Below are positions 37,117 through 45,686 of a DNA stretch of 64,000 bases, piece after piece. Source of the stretch: Vitreimonas flagellata (GTDB taxonomy: Bacteria; Pseudomonadota; Alphaproteobacteria; Caulobacterales; Aquidulcibacteraceae); the NCBI RefSeq assembly GCF_004634425.1, contig NZ_SBJL01000004.1, forward strand, positions 186,001-250,000. Reading direction: 5' to 3'. Position 1 is the stretch's first letter. Each line of letters starts with the position of its first letter. The translations under genes and the position numbers were made by a program. Under the pieces are notes generated by a model that ran no database searches, was not told the DNA's origin, and was given only the letters and a program-made list of their open reading frames with translations.

Positions 37117-39144
37117 ATGTCGCGAATCAGTGCGTCGGCTTTGGATGAATTGAACGAAGCGCAGCGCGCGGCGGTGGAGCATGGCTTGGCGCCGTTGCTC
37201 GTGATCGCGGGCGCTGGCTCGGGGAAAACCAAGACGCTGTCGCATCGCGTGGCGCATTTAGTGGCGAACGGCGCCGATCCGTCGCGAATTTTGTTGCTCA
37301 CGTTCTCGCGTCGCGCGGCCAGCGAAATGATCGCGCGCGTCGGCAAAATGATGGCTGGCGATGTGCGGATTCCGTGGGCGGGCACGTTTCACGCCATCGG
37401 CGCGCGGCTGTTGCGCGAATTGGCGCCGGTGATCGGGCTTGATCCCGAATTCACGATCCATGATCGCACCGATAGCGCAGACCTGATGGGCATGGTGCGA
37501 CAAGAGCTTGGCGTGGCGACGGGCGCGAAGCGCTTTCCGATGAAGGGCACGTGCCTCGCCATCTATTCGCGCGTCGTGAACGCGGACGAAACCGTGAGCG
37601 ATGCGTTGGCTGCGGCGTTTCCGTGGTGCCGCGAATGGGAAGCGGAGCTGAAGACGCTGTTCGCGGCCTATGTGGAAGCCAAGCAAAAGCAGAACGTGTT
37701 GGATTACGACGATCTGCTTTGGCTCTGGGCCGAGGCGATGCAAGAGCCGGCATTGGCGCAAGAGGTGGGCGCGCGCTTCGATCATGTGATGGTCGACGAA
37801 TATCAGGACACCAACAAATTGCAGGCGCGCATCCTGATGGCGATGAAGCCGGATGGGCGCGGCGTCACCGTCGTCGGCGATGACGCGCAATCGATCTATT
37901 CGTTCCGCGCCGCAGACGTGCGCAACATTCTGGATTTTCCGAAGGCGTTCACGCCGCCCGCGCAGCTGGTAACGTTGGAGCAGAATTATCGTTCGACCGG
38001 GCCGATCCTCGAAGCGTCGAACGCGGTGATTGACCTGGCGAGCGAGCGCTTCACGAAAAATCTGCGCACCACGCGTAGCGGCGGCGGCGCGCCCTATTTG
38101 GTGAGTGTGCGCGACGAGGCGGCGCAGGCGGCTTATGTGGCCCAGCACGTGCTGGAAGCGCGCGAGCGCGGGCTTGATCTGAAGAGCCAGGCCGTACTTT
38201 TCCGCGCCGCGGATTTCTCCGCGCCTGTGGAGCTGGAGCTGGCCAAGCGCGATATTCCGTTCGTGAAATTCGGCGGGCTCAAATTTCTCGACGCCGCGCA
38301 TGTGAAGGATTTTCTTGCGATCCTGCGTTGGGCGCAGAATGGCGGCGATCGCTTGGCGGGCTTCCGCACGTTGCAGCTGGTGCCGGGCGTGGGGCCAGCG
38401 AAAGCGGCGCGTATTCTCGACGCGATGGATGAAAGCGGCGCCTATGGCGCGGTGCGCAACACCGCGCCGCCAGCGGGCGCAAGCGAAGCGTGGGGCGCGC
38501 TGAAGGATATGCTGGGCGAACTCACGCGCGCGACGGCGTGGCCGGCCGATCTCGATCTGGTCGCGCGCTGGTATGAGCCGCTGATGCAGGAGCATTACGA
38601 GGACGCGCGCGTGCGCAAGGCCGACATCGAGCAGCTGCAACGCATCGGCGCCACGTTCGCGGCGCGGCAAAGCTTTCTCACCGATCTCACGCTCGATCCG
38701 CCGAACTCAACCAGCGACGAAAGCGGGCCGGCGTTGAAAGACGACGATTATCTCATCCTCTCCACGATCCATTCGGCCAAAGGTCAGGAATGGAAGAACG
38801 TGTTTGTGCTGAACGTCGTCGATGGATGTATGCCGTCTGATCTTGGCGCGGGCTCGAACGCGGAATTGGAGGAGGAGCGGCGGCTGCTCTATGTGGCAAT
38901 GACGCGTGCGAAGGACAATCTGCACCTGATCACGCCGCAGCGTTTCTATCACACGCAGCAAAGCAAGGGCGGCGATAAGCACGTCTATGCCAATCGCTCG
39001 CGGTTTATTCCGAGCAAGGTGCTGGATAAGTTTGAGCAGAAGGCGTGGGCGCAGCAAAGCGAAACGCATAGCACAGCGCCGTACCCGCGCGGGCCGTTGC
39101 CGAAGATCGATCTCGCCGCGAAAGCGCGCGGGCGGTTTAGCTAG
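37117..39144 (+). CDS. UvrD/Rep-type ATP-dependent DNA helicase
   Basis: A 675-residue SF1A helicase. Motif I GAGSGKTKTLSHR (about residues 31-43), Q-motif LNEAQRAAVEHGLAPLLV, motif II DEYQDTNK, motif III GDDAQSIYSFRAAD, motif V HSAKGQEWKNVFV, motif VI YVAMTRAKDNL. It unwinds DNA 3'-5'. It is close to Rep length (673) and shorter than UvrD, so a Rep/UvrD-like accessory helicase; the true UvrD or AddA may lie elsewhere. No recombination partners are adjacent. Confidence 0.93.
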   Translation: MSRISASALDELNEAQRAAVEHGLAPLLVIAGAGSGKTKTLSHRVAHLVANGADPSRILLLTFSRRAASEMIARVGKMMAGDVRIPWAGTFHAIGARLLRELAPVIGLDPEFTIHDRTDSADLMGMVRQELGVATGAKRFPMKGTCLAIYSRVVNADETVSDALAAAFPWCREWEAELKTLFAAYVEAKQKQNVLDYDDLLWLWAEAMQEPALAQEVGARFDHVMVDEYQDTNKLQARILMAMKPDGRGVTVVGDDAQSIYSFRAADVRNILDFPKAFTPPAQLVTLEQNYRSTGPILEASNAVIDLASERFTKNLRTTRSGGGAPYLVSVRDEAAQAAYVAQHVLEARERGLDLKSQAVLFRAADFSAPVELELAKRDIPFVKFGGLKFLDAAHVKDFLAILRWAQNGGDRLAGFRTLQLVPGVGPAKAARILDAMDESGAYGAVRNTAPPAGASEAWGALKDMLGELTRATAWPADLDLVARWYEPLMQEHYEDARVRKADIEQLQRIGATFAARQSFLTDLTLDPPNSTSDESGPALKDDDYLILSTIHSAKGQEWKNVFVLNVVDGCMPSDLGAGSNAELEEERRLLYVAMTRAKDNLHLITPQRFYHTQQSKGGDKHVYANRSRFIPSKVLDKFEQKAWAQQSETHSTAPYPRGPLPKIDLAAKARGRFS

Positions 39145-39934
39145 ATTTTGGCGGAAGCGGGAAGAACGCGCTGGTGCGTTTCTTGTATGCTTCGTATTCG
39201 GGCCTGGTGCGTGCGAGATGCGGTTCGGTGGTGGGTGCGCCGCTGACGCGCGTCAGGAGATACGTGAGCAGGATCGGGCCGGCGATGCTCCAGAGGCCCA
39301 TGCCGGCATCGAGCGCGATGAGCCATAAGCCCCACCACGTCACCATCTCGGCGAAATAATTCGGGTGGCGTGAGTAACGCCAGAGACCGCGATCCATCAC
39401 CTTGCCGCTATTCTCGCTCTGCGATTTGAAATGCGCGAGCTGCGCGTCGGCGATGGCTTCGTAGAGGATGCCGAAGATGGCGAGCCAGAGGCCGGTGGTG
39501 GCGAGTGCGCCAAAGGTTTGCGTTGCGGGGATTTGGCCGAGCATGGCGGGCAGCGCCATGAAAAATTGCAACAGCAATTGTGGAGCGAACACCCAAAGCA
39601 ATGCGAACATCGCGAAGTTCAAGCCGTGCTTGGCGCGCGCGCGTTCGGCGAGTTTTTCGTAGCGGCGATCCCTGCCGTGCTTGCCCCAACGCCAGAGCAG
39701 GTACACGCCAAGCCGCACCGCCCACGCGGTGCTGAGAAACATCAGCGCCGTCGCATGCGGGCCGGGCGCGTCGAGTTGGGCGTACGTGCTCCAACTCAAC
39801 ACGATCACCCCCAGCGCCCACCATGAATCGATGAAGCTCGGGTCTTTGAGGCGAATGCTGATGAGCCAGAGCGCGGCGAAGAACGCCGCTGAGATGGCGA
39901 GGTTTGTGGCGAGGATGTCGAGGATGAGATTCAC
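39137..39934 (-). CDS. DUF1295 membrane protein (steroid 5-alpha-reductase-like)
   Basis: A 265-residue polytopic protein. The C-terminal block GLWRYSRHPNYFAEMVTWWGLWLI is the signature of the steroid 5-alpha-reductase C-terminal/ICMT superfamily, and the overall pattern fits DUF1295. Bacterial members are uncharacterised; NADPH-linked reduction of a lipid is only a superfamily-based suggestion. Overlaps the helicase end by 8 bases, tail-to-tail. Confidence 0.85.
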   Translation of the reverse strand: MNLILDILATNLAISAAFFAALWLISIRLKDPSFIDSWWALGVIVLSWSTYAQLDAPGPHATALMFLSTAWAVRLGVYLLWRWGKHGRDRRYEKLAERARAKHGLNFAMFALLWVFAPQLLLQFFMALPAMLGQIPATQTFGALATTGLWLAIFGILYEAIADAQLAHFKSQSENSGKVMDRGLWRYSRHPNYFAEMVTWWGLWLIALDAGMGLWSIAGPILLTYLLTRVSGAPTTEPHLARTRPEYEAYKKRTSAFFPLPPKSS

Positions 39935-39997
39935 GCGTCGCCTCCGGGCCGCGCTCTGCGGCGCGCGCGAGTGCGAAGCTAATAGAAATTGGCGTCG

Positions 39998-40498
39998 CTA
40001 GGCAATCGCTGGCCGGCGCATGATGACGTGGGGGACGAGATGATGCGTGCGGGCTGCTGCGTCGATGGCGAAGCCGAATTTCTCGTAGAAGCGAATGGCG
40101 CGGTGGTTGAAGGCGATGACGTTGAGCCACATCGGCTGATCGGCGCCGAGCCAAGCGATGCCGCGCTCCATGAGCAAGCGAGAGACCGCCGTGCCGTGGA
40201 AATCGGGGTGCACCATGAGCCAATCGAGTTCGCGGTCGTTTTCCGCGTGGCGGGTGGAGATGACAAAGCCGGCGAGGCGGTCGTGGTCGAAAGCGGCGAT
40301 GAAGGCTTGGTGTGGGTTCGCGGCGGCGGCTGCGCAGGAAGCGGTGCTGATCGTGATGATGCGCTTGTTGGCGGCGATCTGTTCGTCGCTGAGCGACGCG
40401 GCGTAAAAGGTGGCGGCGGTGGCGGAGTCTGTAAGACGCGCGATGTCGTCGGGCGCGAGGCGTGCGAGTGCCCCGGCGTCTTCAACGAGTTCGATCAC
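39998..40498 (-). CDS. GNAT family N-acetyltransferase
   Basis: A 166-residue GNAT with the acetyl-CoA loop FHGTAVSRLLMERG and the C-terminal strand-helix NVIAFNHRAIRFYEKFGF. The GTG start at 40498 overlaps the aminotransferase stop by four bases (GTGA), the same arrangement as the GNAT gene at 2963. The open frame continues upstream inside the aminotransferase gene but is not coding there. Substrate unknown; the coupling suggests a link to the aminotransferase product or substrate. Confidence 0.72.
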   Translation of the reverse strand: MIELVEDAGALARLAPDDIARLTDSATAATFYAASLSDEQIAANKRIITISTASCAAAAANPHQAFIAAFDHDRLAGFVISTRHAENDRELDWLMVHPDFHGTAVSRLLMERGIAWLGADQPMWLNVIAFNHRAIRFYEKFGFAIDAAARTHHLVPHVIMRRPAIA

Positions 40499-41817
40499 GC
40501 CACTGTCTTCAGTGCTTCGCGCACCACGTCGACGATTTGATCGATCTGGTGCTTCTCCACGATGAGCGGCGGGGAGAAGGCGAGGATGTCGCTGGTGCAG
40601 CGGATGAGGACGCCTTTGTCGAAGGCGTAGCGGAAGACTTCGAGCGCGCGTTGCGTGGGTGCGCCGGGGCGCGGGGCGAGTTCGACGCCGCCGATGAGGC
40701 CCAGATTGCGGATGTCGATCACGTGCGGCGCGTCGCGCAGCGAATGCATCGCCTCTTCCCAATAGGGCGAGAGATCGCGGGCGCGCTCGAAGAGTTGTTC
40801 GTCGCGGAAGACGTTGAGCGTGGCGAGGGCGGCGGCGCAAGCGAGCGGGTGGCCGCTCGTGGTGTAGCCGTGAAAGAGCTCGATCGGCGTTTCGGAATTG
40901 GCCAGGATGGTGTCGTAGATTTCGCGCGAGCAGGCGACGGCGCCCATCGGCACGGCCGCGTTCGAGATCGCCTTCGCCATCGTGATGATGTCGGGCTTCA
41001 CGTCGAAATATTGCGACGCGAACGGCGCGCCCAAGCGGCCGAAGCCGGTGATGACCTCGTCGAAGATGAGCAGAATGTCGTGCTTGTCGCAGAGCTCGCG
41101 CAGGCGCTTCAGATAGCCCTTGGGCGGCATGATCACGCCGGTGGAGCCGGCGACGGGTTCGACGATGACAGCGGCGATCGTGCTTGCGTCATGCAATTGC
41201 ACGAGGCGTTCGAGCGCATCGGCGAATTCAACGCCATGCGGAGGCTCGCCGCGCGAGAAGGCGTTGCGCGCGATGTCGAGCGTATGCGGCAGGTGGTCGA
41301 CGCCGCCGACCATCGGGCCAAAGCCCATACGATTGCGCACGATGCCGCCAACGCTGATGCCGCCGAAATTGACGCCGTGATAGGCGCGCTCGCGACCGAT
41401 CAGACGATACTTGCCGGGCTTGCCGCGCGCCTTTTGATAGGCGAGCGCGATCTTCAACGCGGTGTCGGCGCTCTCGGAGCCGGAATTGGTGAAGTGGATG
41501 CGATCCATGCCGTCGGGCAGGATTTCGCTGAGACGATTTGCGAACTCGAACGCGGTCGGGTGCGCGATGTTGAAGGTCGGCGCGAAGTCGAGTTCGGCGG
41601 CGGCGCGTTGGATGGCTTCGGTGATCTGCTTGCGGCCGTGGCCGGCCGCGGAGCACCAGAGGCCGGCCGTGCCGTCGAGCACTTGGCGGCCGTCCGGCGT
41701 GTAGTAATACATGCCCTCCGCGCGCGCGACCAAACGCGGGTCCGCCTTGAACGCCTTGTTCGGCGTAAACGGCATCCAGAAAGATTCGAGCGAGTTCGGG
41801 CGCGGTGTATCAGGCAT
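40495..41817 (-). CDS. Omega-amino acid:pyruvate aminotransferase (class III)
   Basis: A 440-residue PLP-dependent class III aminotransferase. The Schiff-base lysine lies in ITMAKAISNAAVPMGA, the cofactor aspartate in LLIFDEVITGFGRLG, and the N-terminus LESFWMPFTPNKAFKADPR is typical of the beta-alanine/omega-amino acid:pyruvate group. It could act on beta-alanine, GABA or a polyamine-derived amine, which would link it to the polyamine cluster 3 kb away. It ends in an overlap with the GNAT gene. Confidence 0.9.
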   Translation of the reverse strand: MPDTPRPNSLESFWMPFTPNKAFKADPRLVARAEGMYYYTPDGRQVLDGTAGLWCSAAGHGRKQITEAIQRAAAELDFAPTFNIAHPTAFEFANRLSEILPDGMDRIHFTNSGSESADTALKIALAYQKARGKPGKYRLIGRERAYHGVNFGGISVGGIVRNRMGFGPMVGGVDHLPHTLDIARNAFSRGEPPHGVEFADALERLVQLHDASTIAAVIVEPVAGSTGVIMPPKGYLKRLRELCDKHDILLIFDEVITGFGRLGAPFASQYFDVKPDIITMAKAISNAAVPMGAVACSREIYDTILANSETPIELFHGYTTSGHPLACAAALATLNVFRDEQLFERARDLSPYWEEAMHSLRDAPHVIDIRNLGLIGGVELAPRPGAPTQRALEVFRYAFDKGVLIRCTSDILAFSPPLIVEKHQIDQIVDVVREALKTVA

Positions 41818-41868
41818 GCGCTATTGTGCGACCGCGCCGCGCCCGACCGCAAGGGGTGTGACAGCAGA

Positions 41869-42120
41869 TCAGACTTCGGCTTTGCGCACACATGCTGCAA
41901 TTTCGTCCAGCAGATGCAGGCGCTGCTTCTCCAGCGTCTCAAGCGTGACGTCGGAGGCGGGCGTCAGGCCGTTTTGGATGTTCTGGATTTGGGTCCAAAG
42001 CTGGTGGTTCTTTTCCATCAGCGTTTTGAAGTGCGGATCGGCGATCTTGAGCTTGTGGATGGTTTCGCCGTGGCCGGCGAATTCTTCAGCCAGGGCTTGG
42101 TCCAGATGTTCGACTTGCAT
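41869..42120 (-). CDS. DUF465 (YdcH-family) small protein
   Basis: An 83-residue helical coiled-coil protein with the family pattern: MQVEHLDQALAEEFAGHGETIHKLKIADPHF, then KTLMEKNHQLWTQIQNI. DUF465 proteins are widespread in proteobacteria and uncharacterised. Its start is preceded by GGAGG at 6-base spacing. Monocistronic. Confidence 0.85.
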   Translation of the reverse strand: MQVEHLDQALAEEFAGHGETIHKLKIADPHFKTLMEKNHQLWTQIQNIQNGLTPASDVTLETLEKQRLHLLDEIAACVRKAEV

Positions 42121-42185
42121 GCATCCTCCATTCGGAGGGGCACGCTAGCGGATCGGGCGATGCGCCGTTTTGAGGCGAAGCAAAC

Positions 42186-44210
42186 TCAGCGGCCGTCGAG
42201 GTCGAGCGTGCGCCATTGGTAGCCGGCGAACATCTCGCTCTGGTCGTTGTAATGCGGGCTCTCGGGGTGTTCGCTGGCGCCCCATTGATGGATGACGCGC
42301 GTGGAGAGTGCGCCATCGGGCGCCCAATCCATCACCATCATGAAGCCGTCGCCGAAATCGGCGTTGAGGCGGCCGTCGGGCTCTTCGGCCCAGCGCAGCG
42401 CGCGCAATGTGTCGGGCGCGCCCTCGAGCGGGAGATCGACGTCGCCGCGGCGCAAGCGCAGCACCTCGCCGAGCGGGGGATCGATGCGGCCGAAATGGGT
42501 GCGCAGATGCGTGGCGGCGACGCGCACGCTTTCGAGCGCGTCCGGCAGCGGGCGGCCCTCGCGGCGCGCGTTGTAAATCGGGATGAAGCTTAGGCCGACG
42601 AGCGCGGCGGCGGGGCTATCATTGGCGGCGCGGCGATCCCAGCTGCGCAGCAGGGCTTGAATCTCGGCCAGTTCGGAATCGTTGGCTGCGTTTGCCGCAA
42701 GGATGGTGTTGACCATCTCGACGGTCCGCGAGCGCTCGCTGGAGACAAGATCGAATTTCGCGGCGAGCAATTGTGTGTCGCTGATCGTGCGCAGCGGCGA
42801 GAGGATTTCGACGGCGCGATAGCCGCGATTGGTGATGTAGGTTTCGATGAAGGGCGCAGCGTCCGGGAAGTCTGAGGGCTGAATGTTGGCGGCCTCATCA
42901 GTCGAATACCACGGCGCGCCGTTGGTGCTGGCGATCCAGCCGGAGCTTGGATCAATCAATTCGGGCACATTGATCAGATCGTCGTGGGCCCAGACGTTGG
43001 CGCTGACGTCGCCGGGGAGGCAGCCGGACCAATCCTGATCGGGCGCGCGGTTGGGCATCGCGGCGTTGTAGAGATAGCCAATGCGGCCGGTGGCGTCGGC
43101 GTACATGAAATTGAACGAAGGGATGGCGCGCATCGCCATCGCTTCGCGCCATTGCTGATAATTCTCGGCGCGGCCCATACGATAGAATTGCTCCATCGCG
43201 CGGATTTCGCCGGCGGCGGCGTAGCGCACCGCGACCCAACCATCGGCGGTTTCGAAGGCGGGGCCGTGTACGGAATAACGCAAAGTGCGCGGCACGGGGA
43301 TGGTGAACCAGCCCATCTTCACCCAGAGCCAGATCGTGCGCGTCTCAAAGCGACGCCATGCGCCGTCGAAGAAATATTGATCGCGATGCGCGTCGTCGGT
43401 GGTGAGTTGGTAGATGTCGGCGAGGTCCGGCAGATTGACCGTGGCGGCAAAGCCCAGATGGCCGTTCGTGCCGAGCACGGGGAAGGGCGCGCCGGGAAAG
43501 AGGCCGCCATGCATGCGCCAGCCAGTGTCGCTGGAAACACCCGCTTCATACCAGGCGACGGGGCCGGCCCAAGGTTGGTGCGAATTGACGATGAGTCTGG
43601 TGTGGCCGTCGTCTGAACGCGAGGGCGCGACGGCGAAGGCGTTGGAGCCCCAATCGATCGAGGGCGCTTGCGCTTGTTCAGCGGCGCACGGATGCGCGCT
43701 CTCGTCAGCAACGAGGCCGAGCGTGCGTTCGAAGCCCCAGAACAACGGCACGGTGAGCGCTGAGCCCGCGGCGACGTCGCGGCCGGTGACGTTGCGCGCG
43801 CCGGGCAGCACTTCGTCAGGATGCTCGGCGGCGTAGGCGTTGAGGCCGGCGGCGTAGGCTTCGATGATATCGCGGAACTCGGGTGAGAGATCGCGCTCGT
43901 AGCCGGCTTGGACCGCGCCTTCGACGTCGATCAGATGCCAAAGGAAGTCGCCGCGCGCGCCCTCTTCGCCGAGATGGGCGCCAAGGCGACCGCGTGCGGC
44001 GAGGATGACGAGCTGGATGGTGGCGAAATTGTCCTCGGCGTGGGCGTAAGCGAGGCCGTAAGCGGCTTCGGCGTCAGTGGCGCCATGCACGCTGGGTACG
44101 CCGTAGGCGTCGCGCGTGATGGTGGGGTTATAGGTGACGTTGGGGGCGGCGGGCGCGGGTGCGCAGGCCGCGAACGCGAGTGTGACGAGCAGCGCCGCGA
44201 TGCGTTTCAT
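42186..44210 (-). CDS. Penicillin acylase/AHL acylase-family lipoprotein
   Basis: A 674-residue Ntn-hydrolase of the penicillin acylase family (QuiP/PvdQ/HacB relatives), which amidates or deacylates N-acyl compounds such as homoserine lactones. The mature beta-chain serine after self-cleavage is S189 in DWGSNAFAV. An N-terminal signal MKRIAALLVTLAFAAC carries a weak lipobox with Cys16, so the protein is probably anchored in the envelope. The N-terminal ITRDAYGVPSVHGATDAEAAYGLAYAHAED stretch is conserved family sequence. No LuxI/LuxR genes lie nearby. Confidence 0.88.
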   Translation of the reverse strand: MKRIAALLVTLAFAACAPAPAAPNVTYNPTITRDAYGVPSVHGATDAEAAYGLAYAHAEDNFATIQLVILAARGRLGAHLGEEGARGDFLWHLIDVEGAVQAGYERDLSPEFRDIIEAYAAGLNAYAAEHPDEVLPGARNVTGRDVAAGSALTVPLFWGFERTLGLVADESAHPCAAEQAQAPSIDWGSNAFAVAPSRSDDGHTRLIVNSHQPWAGPVAWYEAGVSSDTGWRMHGGLFPGAPFPVLGTNGHLGFAATVNLPDLADIYQLTTDDAHRDQYFFDGAWRRFETRTIWLWVKMGWFTIPVPRTLRYSVHGPAFETADGWVAVRYAAAGEIRAMEQFYRMGRAENYQQWREAMAMRAIPSFNFMYADATGRIGYLYNAAMPNRAPDQDWSGCLPGDVSANVWAHDDLINVPELIDPSSGWIASTNGAPWYSTDEAANIQPSDFPDAAPFIETYITNRGYRAVEILSPLRTISDTQLLAAKFDLVSSERSRTVEMVNTILAANAANDSELAEIQALLRSWDRRAANDSPAAALVGLSFIPIYNARREGRPLPDALESVRVAATHLRTHFGRIDPPLGEVLRLRRGDVDLPLEGAPDTLRALRWAEEPDGRLNADFGDGFMMVMDWAPDGALSTRVIHQWGASEHPESPHYNDQSEMFAGYQWRTLDLDGR

Positions 44211-44342
44211 GTTTTCCCCCAAGCGCGCACTGTGGCTGGACCCGATCAGGGCCGCAAGCGCGGCGGCGTGACTACTTCGATAGTCCAGATAGGCTTGTGA
44301 TCACAGACTGGATCGGCGCTTTTAGGGATGGTAGAGGCGTTT

Positions 44343-45686
44343 ATGGGCTTGGCCGGGATCATTGCACGCGAGGAGGCGCGCTTTCGCGACACGCACGCGA
44401 AGAGCGTGGCCGAGGCCGGCGCTTTGGAGGCGCATTGGCTGTTTGGCGCGCCATTCCATTGGATGAAGGATTGGGCCGCACCCGCCGCGATCGTCGCGGC
44501 GCGCGGCGAGGGAGCCACGCTCACCGATATCGACGGCAACACGTATGACGATTTTTGCCTCGGCGACACGCCGGGCATGTTTGGCCATGCGCGGCCGGAG
44601 ATTGCGCGCGCAGTGGCGGCACAAGCGGCGCGCGGCGCGACCTTTATGTTGCCAACGGAAGAGGCGGCTGAAGTTGGCGCACTGTTGGCTGAGCGTTTTG
44701 GGCTGCCGTTTTGGCAGACGACGCTTTCAGCGTCCGATGCGAACCGCGCTTTGATCCGTTGGGCGCGGGCGGTGACGAAGAAGCCGGTGATCGTCGTGTT
44801 CGATGGCTGTTATCACGGCATGGTCGAGGATTGCTTCGTCGAGCTGCGACATGGGCGGACGCGCTCTGATGCGGGGCTCGTAGGTCAAGCGCTCGACATC
44901 ACGCGCACGACGCGCGCGGTGCCGTTCAATGACATAGGCGCGCTGGAAGCGGCGTTGGCGCAGGGCGATGTGGCAGCGGTGTTGGCCGAGCCGGCGATGA
45001 CCAATTGCGGCATGATCCTGCCGGAAGAGAATTTCTGGAAGCGCGCGCAGGCGTTGGCGAAGAAGGCCGGCGCGCTGCTGATTATAGACGAAACCCATAC
45101 GTTATCGGTTGGTTGGGCGGGGGCTGCCAAAGAGCGCGGCTTGACACCGGATGCGTTAGTCGTCGGCAAGGCGATAGCGGGAGGTTTTCCCGCGGCTGTC
45201 TGGGGTGTCACATCGGAGTTGGCTGAGAAGATAGCCGCCGTTCCACGCAGCTCAGGTCGCTCCGGAATTGGCACGACGCTATCTGGCAACGCGATGGGAA
45301 TCGCGGCCATCGGCGCAACTTTGCGCGAATTGGCGACGCCGGAAGCATACGAGACGATGACGCGGAACGGCTTTGAACTGGGTGAGGCGCTTTGGGCCGT
45401 TATCAAGAAGCACGATCTGCCTTGGTGCGTGATTCATCAAGGCGCGCGAATTGAAATCGTGTTTGCTTCAGTTCCGCCAAAAAACGCAGCCGAGATGCGG
45501 CCAGCGTTAGCGCAGCATGAGCTGAACCATGCGCTCCATTTGTATCTGATCAATCGCGGCGTGTTGATCGCGCCGTTTCACATGATGATGCTGGTCTGCC
45601 CTGCGACGACCAGCGCACAGATTGACCGCCTCGTCGCGGCGGTCGATAGCTTCGCGTCTGCATATTCCCAAGAAAGCGCTACATGA
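44343..45686 (+). CDS. Class III aminotransferase, glutamate-1-semialdehyde aminomutase-like
   Basis: A 447-residue PLP enzyme. The Schiff-base lysine lies in ALVVGKAIAGGFPAAVWG, the cofactor Asp in LLIIDETHTLSVGWAG, and a GWHG-like phosphate region in VVFDGCYHGMVED. The ATG at 44343 has GAGG 6 bases upstream; 44328 is an alternative. It is coupled by an ATGA overlap to the glutamine-synthetase-like gene, so it probably works in the same polyamine or amino-acid route, but the amino donor is unknown. Confidence 0.85.
   Translation: MGLAGIIAREEARFRDTHAKSVAEAGALEAHWLFGAPFHWMKDWAAPAAIVAARGEGATLTDIDGNTYDDFCLGDTPGMFGHARPEIARAVAAQAARGATFMLPTEEAAEVGALLAERFGLPFWQTTLSASDANRALIRWARAVTKKPVIVVFDGCYHGMVEDCFVELRHGRTRSDAGLVGQALDITRTTRAVPFNDIGALEAALAQGDVAAVLAEPAMTNCGMILPEENFWKRAQALAKKAGALLIIDETHTLSVGWAGAAKERGLTPDALVVGKAIAGGFPAAVWGVTSELAEKIAAVPRSSGRSGIGTTLSGNAMGIAAIGATLRELATPEAYETMTRNGFELGEALWAVIKKHDLPWCVIHQGARIEIVFASVPPKNAAEMRPALAQHELNHALHLYLINRGVLIAPFHMMMLVCPATTSAQIDRLVAAVDSFASAYSQESAT

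Noticed and set aside
37258-38670. Long minus-strand frame opposite the UvrD-like helicase
   Set aside because: Arg/His-rich translation with no domain, fully antisense to a protein with all helicase motifs.
40462-42222. 586-residue plus-strand frame across the omega-aminotransferase and DUF465 genes
   Set aside because: It spans two real opposite-strand genes and their gap; composition is Arg/Ala-rich with no motif. A codon-bias shadow.
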